DNA from: Trichopria drosophilae
Taxonomy: Eukaryota; Arthropoda; Insecta; Hymenoptera; Diapriidae
Direction of reading: 5' to 3'
Assembly: GCA_030407085.1 (NCBI GenBank)
Contig: CM059587.1
Location: 41,023,001 to 41,087,000 of the forward strand
DNA length: 64,000 bases
Shown: one piece after another, positions 10,910 to 23,990 of the stretch
Layout: every line of letters begins with the position of its first letter
How positions within the stretch are numbered: the first letter of the stretch is position 1
Position numbers and translations under genes: made by a program
The notes under the pieces: model-generated
What the model was told of the DNA's origin: nothing
The model's database searches: none
Seen by the model: the letters and a program-made list of their open reading frames with translations, nothing else

Positions 10910-12470
10910 CTCGTACTAACTCAGTACCCGAAAACAACACTGATTTTTGAAGCCAAACCAGTATGTCTTGTACTACTGATAAGAAATTAAACCCGGACTA
11001 CCAGGCATCACTACGGACTATCGGAAAGAAATCAGTACTCATGATAGAGTAATATATCGATAGATATCTCGTACTAACAAACAAGTCTTCAGAATTCAGT
11101 AGTCACAATAATACCACAACGATACTTGCAGTCTGTACTTGAAGCCATATACAGTGGCCCTTCCCATATTTTAACCATTCGAGTCAAGGAAGATGGTGGC
11201 TTCTTCCCTTAATTTAACGCTTCTCCTCATCCCCACGACTGGCAGTATGAGATAATATAAACAAAGGGAAGACATATAGTGGCGCCCTTCTTCACCTGTA
11301 AGCGCAAGCACAAACAGCAGTCCATGCACTTTTGAACGTGGACTGCTACTACAAGCGCATGACGAATGGTGGAGGAACTCACGAGGGGAAAAGTTAAAAT
11401 AACGGACGGAAAAAAGTTAAAATAAGGGACGCAGTTAAAATAAGGGAAGGACTACTATTGATACTGGCCACGCACTGGCAATCAGTACGGACTATCGGAA
11501 TTAATTTATTGCTGATGGCGGTGCCACATAGGTATTGGACCCGTACTGGTCGGTACGGACATTCAGAATTTAGTCAATACTATTGGTATAGTCTTTACAA
11601 TTAGTCAAGACTTTCGGAATTGAGTCAGTCTTGGCAGCAGTACTGTGTTAGTCCCCGTACTGGCGGTTAATTCGGACTTTCGGAATGATTCAGTGCTTAT
11701 TGTAGTTCTACAGCGGTACTGGGCGGACTATCAACCAGTAGCGACATCCATACTGACATCAGTGCTGATGGTAGTGCTGTTATGGACATCATACTAGCAG
11801 TAAGTACGTGCACTCAAAATTAGATTACCTGTGATGATCGTACAATGTCGGTACTGGCTAACCCCACAGAATTTCATAATGAAGTTCGTACTGACTTTAG
11901 TATTGATACTCGTACTGATGATGATACTTAGAAATGAAGTCAATGCTGACGACATTACTGCACTGGCAGTGTGCACAGGCATTCGAAATGAAACTAATGA
12001 TGGTAGTACTAAATCGATACTGGCCCCATACTGGCGGTATTGTTACTAGTGTCCAAAGTAAATTAATACTGTCATGTTGCGCCATAAATTGTGAAAACTC
12101 GTATAACAACATTATGGAACAAAAATGATGACAATAATATTCATTGACAAATTCATTTAAAGCTGTTGTAATTGAATGTAAAATACAATTGTGACACAAT
12201 TCTACATGAACATGACAAAAATCTGAAATAGAAAACAATAAAGTTTATTTATGCCAACAAAATTTTAGTGAACTAGTTAATATCTTCTAGGATACTGATA
12301 CAAAGTACTCGCGATAAATGCACGATCAGTACTGTCTGCGGCAGTAAATATTGGAGGACGTCACTAACTAGTATTACATCATTACTAATTCCCTACTGAT
12401 GGTCAGTATCTAAACTTCAGTCAGCAATACTGCATCGGTACTGCAACGGTGCAATTTGTATCTTGGTTTT
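10910..12470. repeat. Degenerate CAGTACTG-rich repeat field, locus 1
   Basis: Short words such as cagtact, tactgg, gtactgac, cggactatcgg and gactttcggaat recur irregularly from 10910 to 12060 and again from 12300 to 12470. The order suggests a longer ancestral unit (tactggcnnncagtacgg then actatcggaattnagtcagtact) that has decayed. A small element (11152-11455) and a repeat-poor stretch (12060-12290) interrupt it. The frames at 11794-12238 are by-products of the repeats. A second field lies at 35090-35570. Confidence 0.7.
11152..11455. mobile_element. MITE inserted in the CAGTACTG field
   Basis: The left end agtggcccttcccatatttt and the inverted right end agtagtccttcccttatttt form 23-bp inverted repeats. 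Next to the right end, gttaaaataaggga-type units occur three times (about 11395-11448), a subterminal tandem repeat. The composition (ggaggaactcacgagg, gcgcaagcac) differs from the surrounding CAGTACTG repeat, which resumes on the other side. No convincing target duplication or coding capacity. Confidence 0.6.
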
Positions 12471-12474
12471 AAGA

Positions 12475-14635
12475 TAACTTCAAGCACTAATCCTCGGTTT
12501 TACTGGTTTAATTCGTTTGATAAAGTTTTAAATATTGTGACCGCCAAATTGCAAATACGTTGAGATTATAAAAATGTATCGACTCTGCTGTTTAAAAACC
12601 CAAGGTCAACCCTCGTGGAAAGAAATTATCAGAACATATTAATTATTATTCTTTGTTGTATAGTAATCAATCAGCTTTCATTTATGTTCAAATCCTGGCA
12701 CATGTTTATCTACTAATATGTTTACCTTACATACAAAGTTTTACCAATCTATAATTTGTCCTTGACATTTTAATATTGGTCTAATGTACACGTCACAGTA
12801 TGCCACGAAGCTGGTACTGCCCAGCAATAATGAATTTTGTTCATATATTAGTTTTTCCTTCAACTTGGCAATTTTATATAGTAAGTTAGTATTCTATTTC
12901 AAATTAGGTATGCAGGAATGGAATTTTGTTTTGGAGGTTGCCCATTATTACGATAAATACGTCGGATTACAACGACCTCGACTTGAAAGAAAATGGATAA
13001 TGGAATATCCTTAATGAAATACTGGAGTATAATAAAGCATTTTTAACGAAAGTCGGTTTTGAGTTGGACAAACTTGTTTATAAGCTAATTAAAATTGACG
13101 TTTCGGTGGTAATTAAAAATGAATGTTATTTACCCGCTTCGCGAAAGTTGCCGCGCATGAGTGTCAAGAGGAAACGAGCACAAGGGACGCAACTGCAAAC
13201 TTTTACGAGCTTCTGCGCATGTTGAACTTTCTCAGATGAATAGCTATAACCGTGTTAATTCTCCAGTGTACAACAATATTTGCGAATGAGTGAATGAAAC
13301 AATGCCATTTCAAAATGTTAATTCCAACTTACTTTGTGCGAACATTGTAATTAAAAAGTGATAGTGGTGAAGTAATAGACAATAATAGACTTAAGGAGTA
13401 AGAGTACCTAGACATCTACTTTGAGGAAATTTTTCACTGAAGAGCCAAGCTAGATTATCTCAAATTCCATTTAGTCGAAGTGTATTCAGTACAAAAAACT
13501 AAAGATAGGGGCTGTGCGCTTATTTCATTTGCAACTAATATTACAAATATAATTCAAGTAATTGAGGATATATTTACTTTCATGTTGTCCCAGCAACAGC
13601 AAATCGCTATAAACATCCGAGATTGTTATTGTTATAAATATTCCAAGAGGAACATCACAAGCACATTCAAAATAATTATATATAAACATTAAAAAGTAGG
13701 CTAAAAATATATAATTAATGAAGACTTTGGTACGGATATGGTAATTTTCTAATATGTACTTTGCTGTGTGAAGTCCATATAAATCTTTGTCATGCGTCTC
13801 AAACGTAATCACCTTCATAAAAAGGCGAAAAAAGTACGCTGTAAGAAATATCCTATAAAAACTTAAAACAAATGCAGTGTAAATTACAAAAGTACTATAA
13901 AATAACAACAAATACTATGAAATTACAACCAAATATTGTAAAATCACAAACACTTTTAATTTCACAGAAATTTGGATATTCTACGTCATTTGTAAAAAGT
14001 TTTTATCTGATATTTCATATAAATATGATTTTTTTTCTAACACTAGGTGGCGCAATCTAAAAGTAATCTCGCTAACGGCCTCTTATTTCTCTCTAATGAA
14101 TTTTTAATAATGAACATTAAATACCTGTTAATACCATCATGCTAGTATTGAAAATTTCAATAAATTAGGTTCTTATTAAAAGTGCTATCATCCAGGTTCC
14201 TTTGATTATTGGCCTATTTGGAAATCTAAAAATGGTGGCACCAATATGGCGCTTCAAAACAATCAACTTTAGGAAACGAACATAACAATATCTTTAATGC
14301 ATTTTTTGGGGGGTTGATTGCACTTTTAAAATTCAAAATGGTACACATAATATGACGGACGTATTTTGAAAAACCAATTAGATTTTGTTGAAACTTGTTA
14401 CTTAATATTTGGAATTGAAAATACAAATCTGAAGTCACACTTGAAATATATTTTTGTGAAATAAATTTTCCAAGAAAAGGGCTATGTTACGTGGAAGTAA
14501 TAGCTCAACATTTTCGGCAAAATGACTACCTATATGTTGTAGGGAACGCCACACAAAAAATCTCCAGAATTAATACTAATGTCGATATGCTGCATATGCT
14601 TTTAATTTCATTCAAGCCCCCCTTGAAAGCCCCGA
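12475..14635. other. No supported gene
   Basis: Mostly AT-rich unique DNA, with a CpG-richer patch at 13135-13245. The longest frame of the whole window (128 codons, 13525-13911, minus) lies here. It is rich in aromatic and hydrophobic residues, but I recognise no family and it has no neighbouring exons, so I treat it as chance or at best a relic. A fragment with aatatggcgc near 14220-14420 belongs loosely to the dispersed repeat family. Confidence 0.45.
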
Positions 14636-14639
14636 AAAG

Positions 14640-14657
14640 CCCCCCCCCCCCCCCCCC
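14640..14657. repeat. Run of 18 C
   Basis: An uninterrupted cytosine homopolymer, preceded by several shorter runs of C from 14616. Homopolymers of this length vary in nature and are also error-prone in sequencing, so the exact length is uncertain. Confidence 0.9.
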
Positions 14658-14823
14658 GTTACATTAAAAAGACCTCTGCCAAGAAATTTAATAAATAAAT
14701 GAAAAAAACAAACTTGTATATTTAATTTACTTCCCGACTTATGTCAGAAATGTCCCAAAATTAATTGAATTCTGCTTCGTCCAAAAAACATTGGTTACGA
14801 TCTCCATTTTCGATCACCATTTT

Positions 14824-14837
14824 AGTTTTCGTAACTT
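14824..14837. repeat. Target site duplication, left copy
   Basis: AGTTTTCGTAACTT, repeated exactly at 15283-15296 on the far side of the retrotransposon fragment. Confidence 0.85.
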
Positions 14838-14979
14838 GTATGTATGTATGTATGTATCTTTATTGCATTCACTTTACGTGTTTACAATTTTTCGACTTCC
14901 ACTCTTTTACATTTAATTTTCATTTAATTTTCTGCATTCTGCAAACATTTCTTACTTTATTTGCTACGATTACCCAATT

Positions 14980-15110
14980 TCATTCATTCTGTATGCATCC
15001 ATTCATTCCTTCCTTCAGTATGCATTAATTCATTCCTTCATTCCTTCATTCATTCTTCATTTCTTCATTCATTCATTTATTTATTCATTCATTCATTCAT
15101 TCGATTTTCT
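14980..15110. repeat. ATTC/GAAT microsatellite
   Basis: Imperfect tandem ATTC (GAAT on the element's own strand) with ttcc and ttta variants. It lies inside the retrotransposon fragment, spans its stop codon and probably expanded there. Confidence 0.9.
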
Positions 15111-15280
15111 CTCTCCTGTCTTAATTTTTCTATCATTTCCATCCATTCATATCCCCGTCCATCCTCATTCAACACCTCAAAATTTGCCCTGACTTTCTCC
15201 TTTACCCGCTCACATTCTCTCTTCAGATGTTGTACATCCTCTCTTTCCTTTCCACACAATCTACATTTTCTTTCTTCTTT
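15089..15280 (-). pseudogene. C-terminal fragment of a non-LTR ORF2-type protein
   Basis: About 64 codons encode a charged peptide with the motif C-x2-C-x8-H-x4-C (start KCRLCGKERED, then VQHLKREC). This finger, near the end of the polyprotein, is typical of many insect non-LTR retrotransposons downstream of the reverse transcriptase. The frame ends at a TGA formed within GAAT repeats (codons AAT GAA TGA). The catalytic endonuclease and reverse transcriptase are missing because the copy is 5'-truncated. Reading upstream into the flank would wrongly add about eight codons from the target DNA. Confidence 0.75.
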
Positions 15281-15282
15281 AC

Positions 15283-15296
15283 AGTTTTCGTAACTT
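15283..15296. repeat. Target site duplication, right copy
   Basis: AGTTTTCGTAACTT, identical to 14824-14837. Confidence 0.85.
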
Positions 15297-15384
15297 TTCC
15301 CTAGCATTTGGATTCAGCGATCTCAAAAACCTATTAGCATAATATAATTTAAAAATAAATTGATAACAGTATAAAATACGTTAA

Positions 15385-15600
15385 TTAAAGACCACCATTT
15401 TGGGTTAGCCATTTTGCATTCCGTAATTTTGACCTCAAAATCGTAATTAATGACCTCTAAGATTTATTTGTATAAAATATAAAACTCGACAGATCAGAAT
15501 CGAAGCTAGATTGACTGCATTTTGGGTCCACCATTTTGAATTTCATTATATAGGCCTCAAATTCACAATTAGCAACGTAGAAACCCGATTAACTTAAATG
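15385..15600. repeat. Dispersed repeat fragment (ccaccattttg phrases)
   Basis: The phrase accaccattttgggttagcc and, about 130 bases on, gggtccaccattttgaatttc are each followed by gacctcaaaat or gcctcaaattcacaattagc. These are variants of the dispersed family seen at 2.8, 24.3, 29.6 and 38.4 kb. The two halves look like a diverged internal duplication. Confidence 0.45.
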
Positions 15601-18600
15601 ATTATAAAAAATGCTTCGAAAATACGGCAGTTATTAGAAAGCTGTACTAAATATTTGTATCACGTGATATTTCCTTTTCGCAGTGCTAAAAATTGTTTGA
15701 AATTTGTTTCATAATTTAACCCAAAATTGTATGGCACTGATGGCTGCCACTATCCAATTTTTCATTGTCACATTTTATCCTCAATGAAGTAGTCTACATG
15801 GCGGCGCTAATGAAAATTAAAGGTAACTTTTTAGTTCAAGTGCATAGCGTAGTGCGATTCCTTTAAAAAAACGAAATTTAAACATGGATTATATGGGTAT
15901 TTAAGTTGAAACTGTCATTACATCCAAATTCACATCGGAACTATTACAAATTTTTGTATAAAATGTCTTTATAAATATAGGCGTGATAACGTAATTCAAT
16001 CAAATTATATAATACCCCCTCCTCTCCCACAACCAGGCACAGCATCGAACCGTCATCGGATATGCTCGTAAGCTTCCGTAAGCATTCGGACTGGGATGGT
16101 TTATACGTCGCCGTGCGGATTACTTCGCTGGCGACAGAGTGTGACAACGAAATTAACGCAGTAAAGCGTAGGGAGTGCCACTCGTATGACCGTGACTAAA
16201 ATATTCAATGAACACAGACATTTTTAAATAATAATAATGCGTATTTTGATGCAATATAACGATTTTGATAAAATTATGCAATTACTGTATTTACGTTTTG
16301 GACACGACTCAAACACAAATCAATACATATGTAAACATAAAATAAATAAACACGGAAGCGCATATAGTTAAGTACGTGAAAGAGCTCATGTTTGTCTTTT
16401 ACACTTGAACTAAAATTGTAATTAGTTTAGTTTTCTAATACTTCGTTCCGTGTACTGTTAAAAATGGTTTAATTTTTCTTTACAACGTATCGATTTCCCT
16501 GCAGAAATGGAAACCATAAATTTTATGTATACCCCAGCGCAAATATAGACAATCTCTTTCAATTTAGACTTCGTGTCGTTTCCGAATGGCCATTCACCAG
16601 CGGACATTCGTTCAAAGCTTGAATGCCACTTGAGCCCGTCTTACTGCATACGGAATATAGACGTTCTCGAGACACGCGAGTAACTTAGACATGTGTCTGG
16701 TAAAACAATGGAAACTACTAGGAAAACACTTTTCTCGCTATGAAAATCAGGGAGAGCTAAAAAGTTATTACGGTATACACTTCGTCGTTTACTCGATATC
16801 GTAAAACTTCGAAGAAACGTTTTTTATCGCTTAGGGAAAGGAATGAATTTGCGAAGAAAGTTAAAACAAATTTAATCGCAAAGTTCCTCTCTGATGCAGA
16901 ACTTTTATCATTAATTTAGGCGAAATAATTGTTTACGTCTTTAACAAAAAAAAAATAACAGGAAGAGGAAGGCACGAAATTTGCCTGCAAATTGTTTGAA
17001 AATAGGAATTAAAAAAAGGGTCTTAATTTATATCGAATCTGGGATGCTTATATTTTTTTTCCAATAAAACGGGGGTGTGTCTGCGCAAAATGTTCAACTT
17101 TGAGACTGTTCGCTTTACCTCTTTGCGAGTTAGGTTAGATGCGAACAGGCAGTCACTCTCAAAAGCTTTTAACCCAATTCAAGGGAAGAGCGTCCTTTAA
17201 ACTCACTATTGAAGCTGATGCAAGGTGTCCGTATTAATTACAAACTTCCCTCGGTAGTCGTCTTTACAGGGTTCGAAAGCTTTTAAAAAATAAATTAACA
17301 AAACACAAAATATGATTTGCTCGTATAACACAAAATCAAAATATTTCAAATTGAGTAATTTGGCAAAACTCCACAAATTCGGAGCGCGCAGAGAACGCTA
17401 AACTTCATTTAAACAGCTCAATCAGATTCAACTGTAATTAGAGCTGCCTGTTAATATACGTTTAGAGCATTAGTGAAATTTCCGAGAAAGATTATTTTCT
17501 GTCGTTTTTATTACGTCTGGAGCATTTTATCTGAAAAATGTAAACCCGCTATCAGACTTAGCTTAAAAGATTTCCCTCGAAGAGCTTTAATTTGCTATAT
17601 ACTTCCGAATCTCAACACTCCAACCAACCGTTTGCATACCCCTCGAAAGAAACGGCAGTAAAAGCTGGTTAAAAGCCTGCAAATATCTCTCGCGAATTTC
17701 CGTTATAGATATATCTTACCATATTCATGAAAATTATTCCGTCGTTAAAAACTATCATCTTCAATCTTTTCGATATTATGCTAATTAAATTTACGTGTCT
17801 CTTCTTTTATGTGAATTGAGAAGCTTTCACGGTTCTTCAGCAGCGAAAAGGATCAGAATTTCTTCCTTTACTAATCATTGACAAACTAGTTTTGATCTTT
17901 CCTCGGAAGAACCGTTCGAGAGCGTAAAATCGCGTTTCGACATTTTAAATTAAATGAAAAATGCAATATACAGTTCCTGCCTAACTAGGCTGATGGTCGC
18001 AGAGAAAAATTAATTTTTCCAGGTACTTCAGTTCCGCCGTTAAAGCTGCAAGATCCTCGTAAAGCTCGCTCCCAAGTGCTTCGCAAGCTCCACATTAATA
18101 ATAAAAAGACAAATATGTCACCGACTACAGGGCTCGTAAATCCTATGCCCCGTTGAATAGAGCAGGCTAACGCATTGTGAATAGACGTCGAGGGTCGACG
18201 TTATTCAAGTTGCGCTCTATTCAAAACGCGAACCAAGCGATATTTCGGATAGAAAGCTCGACCGTACCTAAGGATTCGGTTCCTCCCTTGCCTACCCAAG
18301 TATGCGAGATTCCCTTCCTGCCAACTCTTTTATCTGCTTTCATTTTTTTCTGCAGTTTATCCAACTTTCACCTCTTTTGGTCATTAACTCTTCCCATGTC
18401 CTTTCAGCAAACACCATCTTTTTTTTTGTTTCTTCAACCATGCTTGCCTTCAGACATAATTTTTTTCCGTGTTGACATAATATAATGAATATTACATTGG
18501 AGTTACTTACGTCTCAATTATTTTGCAAATATGGCAAGGAAATGACGGAACAATGAGCTTTTTAAAAAACTCACGTAAATCAGAGTTGATTGCATCTGTG

Positions 18601-19180
18601 ATATTCGAAAATATTATTGCACTTGGAAACTCCGACATGATTTCTAGTGTTGGGCGTTCTCTTCCAATATTTTCTCATTCTTTCTGACGGTCGTCGTTTC
18701 ACGCAAAAATCTTGTGTTCAAAGTCGGCGAAGTACTGTTTCTCTTAAGCGAACTGACGGGAAATTGAATTTCCCTCCACGTATCCATTGTTTTACCTCGC
18801 GAGAATTCAACACATGAACCATTCCTTTACTTCTTTTACTCACCAGATTTAAAACCGTGTATTGAGAACAATATTGCGAGATAAAAGAAGAAATATTCAG
18901 GAACGCGTCGCATGAAAGTACGCCGATTACTGCTATTTTCTCAATAGATTTTCAACATTAACGTATATCGCTTAAAATAACACATTTCATCAGTTTGATG
19001 TTAAAATATAGGCTTTCTAAATTAATTTGTCGCCTACAAACTAAAAGAGAAAAGTATTTAGTTAATTTAATAAAGAGTTGGTTACGCCAATAAATGCGGA
19101 AGATCTAGGATAAAAATATTATTTAGTTTTATTTACAAAGCGACACGTTTGAGTTCAAAACTTATCATTTTCTAAAATCA
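15600..19180. other. Largely unique DNA with CpG-richer stretches
   Basis: No gene is supported. Parts at about 15990-16180, 16560-16700 and 17850-18300 are richer in CpG and complex words than the AT-rich background, and lack obvious repeats. The 102-codon frame at 18177-18485 has no recognisable domain and ends in pyrimidine-rich low-complexity sequence. The stretch may hold regulatory DNA, but nothing in the sequence proves it. Confidence 0.4.
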
Positions 19181-19182
19181 AA

Positions 19183-19222
19183 AGTAAAGTATAGTATATA
19201 GTATAGTATATAAAGTATAGTA
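19183..19222. repeat. TATAGTA short tandem repeat
   Basis: Imperfect repetition of agtata and tatagta over about 40 bases. Confidence 0.8.
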
Positions 19223-19224
19223 TT

Positions 19225-22200
19225 CTCATTTAATGTCCATGTGAACTGATTTTTTAGGTTGAATTTCATCGTTTACTGAATTTCCAAAAATGAATGCTTT
19301 CTTTGATACCCTATCATTTCCAAAGCTTTTGACAGCTGAATTTTTTACCAATATTTTTTAATGCGCTCATGTAGAACTTTTTATACTTGGCGTTGCACGG
19401 CTGTCACGCGTCACAGATCGTGCCAAAAGATATTATGATAATAATCATTAAACACTTCAAATTTGGCATTCAATACATTCACATATGTTGAAAATAATTC
19501 CTAATACAGAAAGATTGAAGAAGTTTCAGAAATGCAATTCAGACATAAATCAGTAAACTATTATTAAAACATTTCAATAAATTACCGTTTCCTGGGCCAG
19601 AAACCTCGGAAATGATAGGTTGTCAATGAAGCAAATATTAATTTGAAAATGTAGTAAATTCTAAAATTCAACGAAAAAATCACTTCACTTGGGTTTGACT
19701 GGGTTAAGTTAAAATGACTTCGATGTATCGTGATTTAAGTTTATCATTTGTGATTATATTATATTAGCTGTAAAGCTATATATTGAGGTTTCTGTGTTAT
19801 GCTAGTCGAAACTATTTTACTTTGCAATACTTTTGAAACTAACTTTTAATTGAGTATTATAAATATAAATTTCATATTGCAAATTTTACTGTACACATTG
19901 CAAAGCTTAGCGTGTTAATTACATTTCCCTCACTGCGGGTTTGTGTAAAATATGGATTCTAATTTCATCGCGTCTTTTAATAGCAAAAAAAAAAACATGA
20001 AAATAGAGAAAAGTTCCTAGGGCGATGTAAGGATGCCTCGTCGTAACTAAATTAACAATAATAGTGCAGTCGATTAATAGCAAAAGTGACCCAGCCCTTA
20101 CAAAACATTACCTGGTCTATTTTCTTTTATAATTTAGTGACAAATCGACTAGTGAGTCTAAATTTCGGTTTTAGGGGCTTCCTGAGTAACATTATGACAC
20201 CTGGTATATAATACTTATGACATTATTAAACTATTTGCTTCTAACTATTTTTTACTATGCCATGGAAACGAGATATACAGAAAACACATTTCAGTGATGT
20301 TTTTGAAGATGACGACGCGTCGAATACTCCCCTAACCCCTAAAATCTTTAGGTTAGTTAGTATAATTAGTTAGTTGTTCGTAGTCGACTTTCCTTCGAAT
20401 TATTAAAAAAAACGACCAGATCATTTAATAAAATAATCATTGAAATTAAGTATATTTTACAATTAGCCATTTGTTTTTGTCAATACAACAGAATAATATA
20501 TTGGTTAAGAAAAACGTGATTAACTCAAGAAAAATAAGGTTTAAAGTGGTCATCCGATACGGTAGTCACTTATACTAATTTAAGAAAAAATTTGGCAAGA
20601 AATTAATTCAGAGTTGACCAAAAATTTAAGGCAATATATGACTTTTAGACGGAGAGAAAAATAATATCATGAAGGTACAGGTTACTATCTTCGATTCTAC
20701 AAACTACCATCTGTTTAAAAAAGCTATATCTTACATTGTACAGATTTCACTACTAGAAATCGTATATATTCAGTCTCTTTTTTGCGTTCTACTAATCGCA
20801 TCCAAAATAAAAAAAAAAGATGCCAAGCGTATACTACTTTTGTCAGCAGTAGATGGCTCCAATCGAAATGTCAGATCTCGATAACAGTTGGACATAAAAT
20901 CGTCACCACGATAATTATCATCAGATACTTCAAAGACACTTTTTTCACAATTTATATCACAAAATGACTACGCACACGAAAAATTGCTTGTGAACTTCCT
21001 GTTGATTTTACACTAGTATCCAGATCAGTCTCCCTAACGCTTTGTTGACAAATATGACATCATACCCTATTTTTCAATAACGATATTCAATATTAAATTG
21101 CAGAAGTCAAAAATCAATAACGCTTCAGTCTGTAATACGTCATCTCATATATTATTTATTGACGATATTTTATGTAATTTCTTATTCAAACTATCGGCGA
21201 TACAGACGACATTTCATGGTGCATTCAGGTCACAAACAGAATTTTAGATTCGTTTTGCCGTTTCAGTTTTCGGTTGGTTAATAAATAACTTTCGTTGAAG
21301 AACATATTTTTTCTTTGAAAACGGACTAGAGCTTCTAAAGCTTAATAAATTCAATAAGGAATTTTCAAAATAATAAACCGTGTTGTGGAGCGTTAATTAG
21401 ATTATTCAATAATTAATACTCGGAAAAGATAAATTCAAAGCCAATAATAATTAGCCACATGTGCTAAATCATTGTGCGTCAGCGTCAACTAAACTAGTTT
21501 GTGTCATAAATGAAGACAAGCAGCACTTGCGAAGTGAGGACGTATTTAGCAGAGACTGCGAGATAGTTAAATTTATTAGCATTTTCGCCAAGCACGCGTG
21601 TCTTATCGTCTCATAAACGTCGGATGAACATCGTGGTTTTCCAAAGGCAAACGCATTCTCGAATGCCTCACCATATATTCTCCTGTTTATATAATAAAAT
21701 TGTTATTTATTATAAATTACACCCTCAAAAGCAAACTTTGTTAATTTAACTACAAGGGTAGTTGCTCAGTGCGAGCTTAATTGTTTGAAATTTTTAGAGT
21801 TGCATTCAATTCAACTAAGTTCAAATTGTATTAACTAAATTTCAGTCATTTCAAATTAGCGTTTAAATTAATGTATTTGTTCACTTAATTCTGCAACTAG
21901 GATTTTGCATTAACAATCACAAAATTCAGTTCGTAAAAGCTATAAATGTGAATAAGCTACTTGCATGAAAAAAAATATATATGTATGATTTTGGATTACA
22001 ATGAATTAAAAGAACAAATATTAAATATTTTTTTTATAGCGAGAAGTTATAAAAATAAATAATTGAAATTTGAAAATATTGTCACGTTCAGAAACGATTA
22101 CGATTAGTAGTTTCATTTTGTTCGTTTCTAATTGGTTCCATTGAAAACAGCAAAATTGCATATATACATTTTATTAAAAATGTCCTTTTTAATTTAAAGT

Positions 22201-23985
22201 TTTCTTTCATTCTATTATATATCTCTCATATCTGCCACATTTTCGTGACTGATCAGAAATTAGGGTACTGAAATTATTTGTATGGAACTAGCAATGACGT
22301 CACCACCGATCAGAAGCATCTCTCAAGGTGACCAATTTTAATCATTTATTTGGTTTACTTATTATATAACATTTGTTTAATTTAGGATGATCTAAGGTAA
22401 TGCACATAGTTTTTCATAATTTATATAAGAAATGTAAGTAGATAAGAGAATATAATTAGTAGACTCCTTGTTTCTAAAAGAAGTACTTTTCAACAATACT
22501 TGGGGTGCAGTTATTTTATTTGCAACATTTCAAAGTTTCAAAGTTTTTAACGATTAATCTGCAGTCGAACTTATTTCCTCTTCACATGTCGAAGTAAAGA
22601 CAAGAGTTAAAAGTACTACTCGTTAATAAGAATCTCCATTCTTTTGATACCAAATTCCACTTTCAGAATAACAGAAGGTGTTACTCTTATAATACAAATT
22701 TATTCCACAAATAAAGAAATTACATATTGACTTGAAAAATAAACTACAACAATAAAAAACAAAATGTGATGTTACCAATTCTATCCATTTTTTCTAATTT
22801 TTGGATGATCTGCAAACTTGTCCCATTGGATTTCGAATTCAAATTATGAACAACTAATTTGCTACAGAAGAAGATGGCGTTATGGCATCATGAAGTGTAC
22901 ACGACACTGTTTTCTGTATTAGAAACATTATTTTTATTTTGTTTATTAGCAATACAGCTCGAAACGACAACCTCCTGCACATTTACATTTATCAGAGATA
23001 GTATAAATATATATTTAGTAAACATGTTAAAATAGTGTTTCACACAACAAAAAAGTAATTAACCTTTTATCTCTCCCAGAAATCCAGTCAGTTTTTATAC
23101 ACTTTACTAATTAGAATACAAAATTGTTTTGATTAATTGCTTTTAGAAAATGTTATCAATTAAAAAATAAAAATTGGTAGCCAAATAGTACTGATAAAAT
23201 GCATAAATTATAAGTTTTAAAAGTATCTTGATTATAATTGCAATATACAAATTGCGAAGAAAGCTCGACGCTGAATAATGTAATGATTTATATAAGTCAT
23301 TGCTATTAATATTTTATCGATGCACTTTGTTTATTTTTATTTCAATTTGATTCCGTTCTGCATTTTTAAGATGTATTATATTCATGGATATAAAAGGTCT
23401 ATTTAGAATTTTATGTACTTATTTAGTATTGATTCCACTAATACGTTTTACAGATACGTGTTTAATAATTCTATTTTGGATACGTTGAACGCATAATTTA
23501 ACTCATTTAAGCAATGCATCAAAAGTACGTTAAATGAAATAATATCAATTACACTTATATTGAAGTAATCGTGACAGATTATTTTGAAAGAGACCAACAT
23601 CGATTCCTAATATTTTTGCAGTTACGTTAAAACAGATTTTTAAAATCACTAACAATCGAACAAGAATTTTTTATTTTTAGAAAAGGGCAAATTGTCAAAT
23701 ATCCGTAAATCGGTTGCTGTAGATTATCTTGAAACATACTTTTACATAAATATTAACCAAATTTGACTGCAACTTATTTGTATGTATTTTTAGAATATTA
23801 GCCTTTTAAAGCACGAGAATCCATAAGTTTTATTTTTATTTAAATGATTATTTAATGAAAGGTTCGTTAAAAATTTAGATTTAGCCATCAAGAATATCAA
23901 CATGAATATTTGAATAAAATAGTTGAAAATGTTTACTTTTATTAAATTAAATTTTACTTAAATTTTTACTGAAGAAAGGTAATGG
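19225..23985. other. No gene seen
   Basis: AT-rich and essentially unique. The small frames at 20669-20967 overlap in two frames and have no recognisable motif. No inverted-repeat element or RNA gene was noticed. A moderately CpG-rich patch lies at 21470-21670. Confidence 0.5.
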
Positions 23986-23990
23986 GTTAA

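Larger units (their letters stand above)
14838..15282 (-). mobile_element. 5'-truncated non-LTR retrotransposon
   Basis: A 445-bp insertion flanked by perfect 14-bp direct repeats. Read on the minus strand it has the end of an open frame with a zinc-knuckle motif (15089-15280), a stop, a 3' region rich in GAAT repeats, an AATAAA-type signal (gcaataaag) and a terminal tail of ATAC repeats (14838-14857) instead of poly(A). Truncation at the 5' end, a simple-repeat tail and a 14-bp target duplication are the marks of LINE integration by target-primed reverse transcription. The perfect duplication suggests a fairly recent insertion. Confidence 0.85.

Noticed and set aside
13525..13911. Longest frame (128 codons, minus), aromatic and membrane-like, considered as a chemoreceptor fragment
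   Set aside because: No signature motif, no neighbouring exons and AT-driven residue use; chance cannot be excluded.
14640..14657. The 18-C run as a functional element
   Set aside because: Simple homopolymer in a C-rich patch; length may be a sequencing artefact.
18018..18028. ttttccag joined to gtactt as a recursive splice site
   Set aside because: The donor half lacks the conserved positions +4 A and +5 G; too weak.
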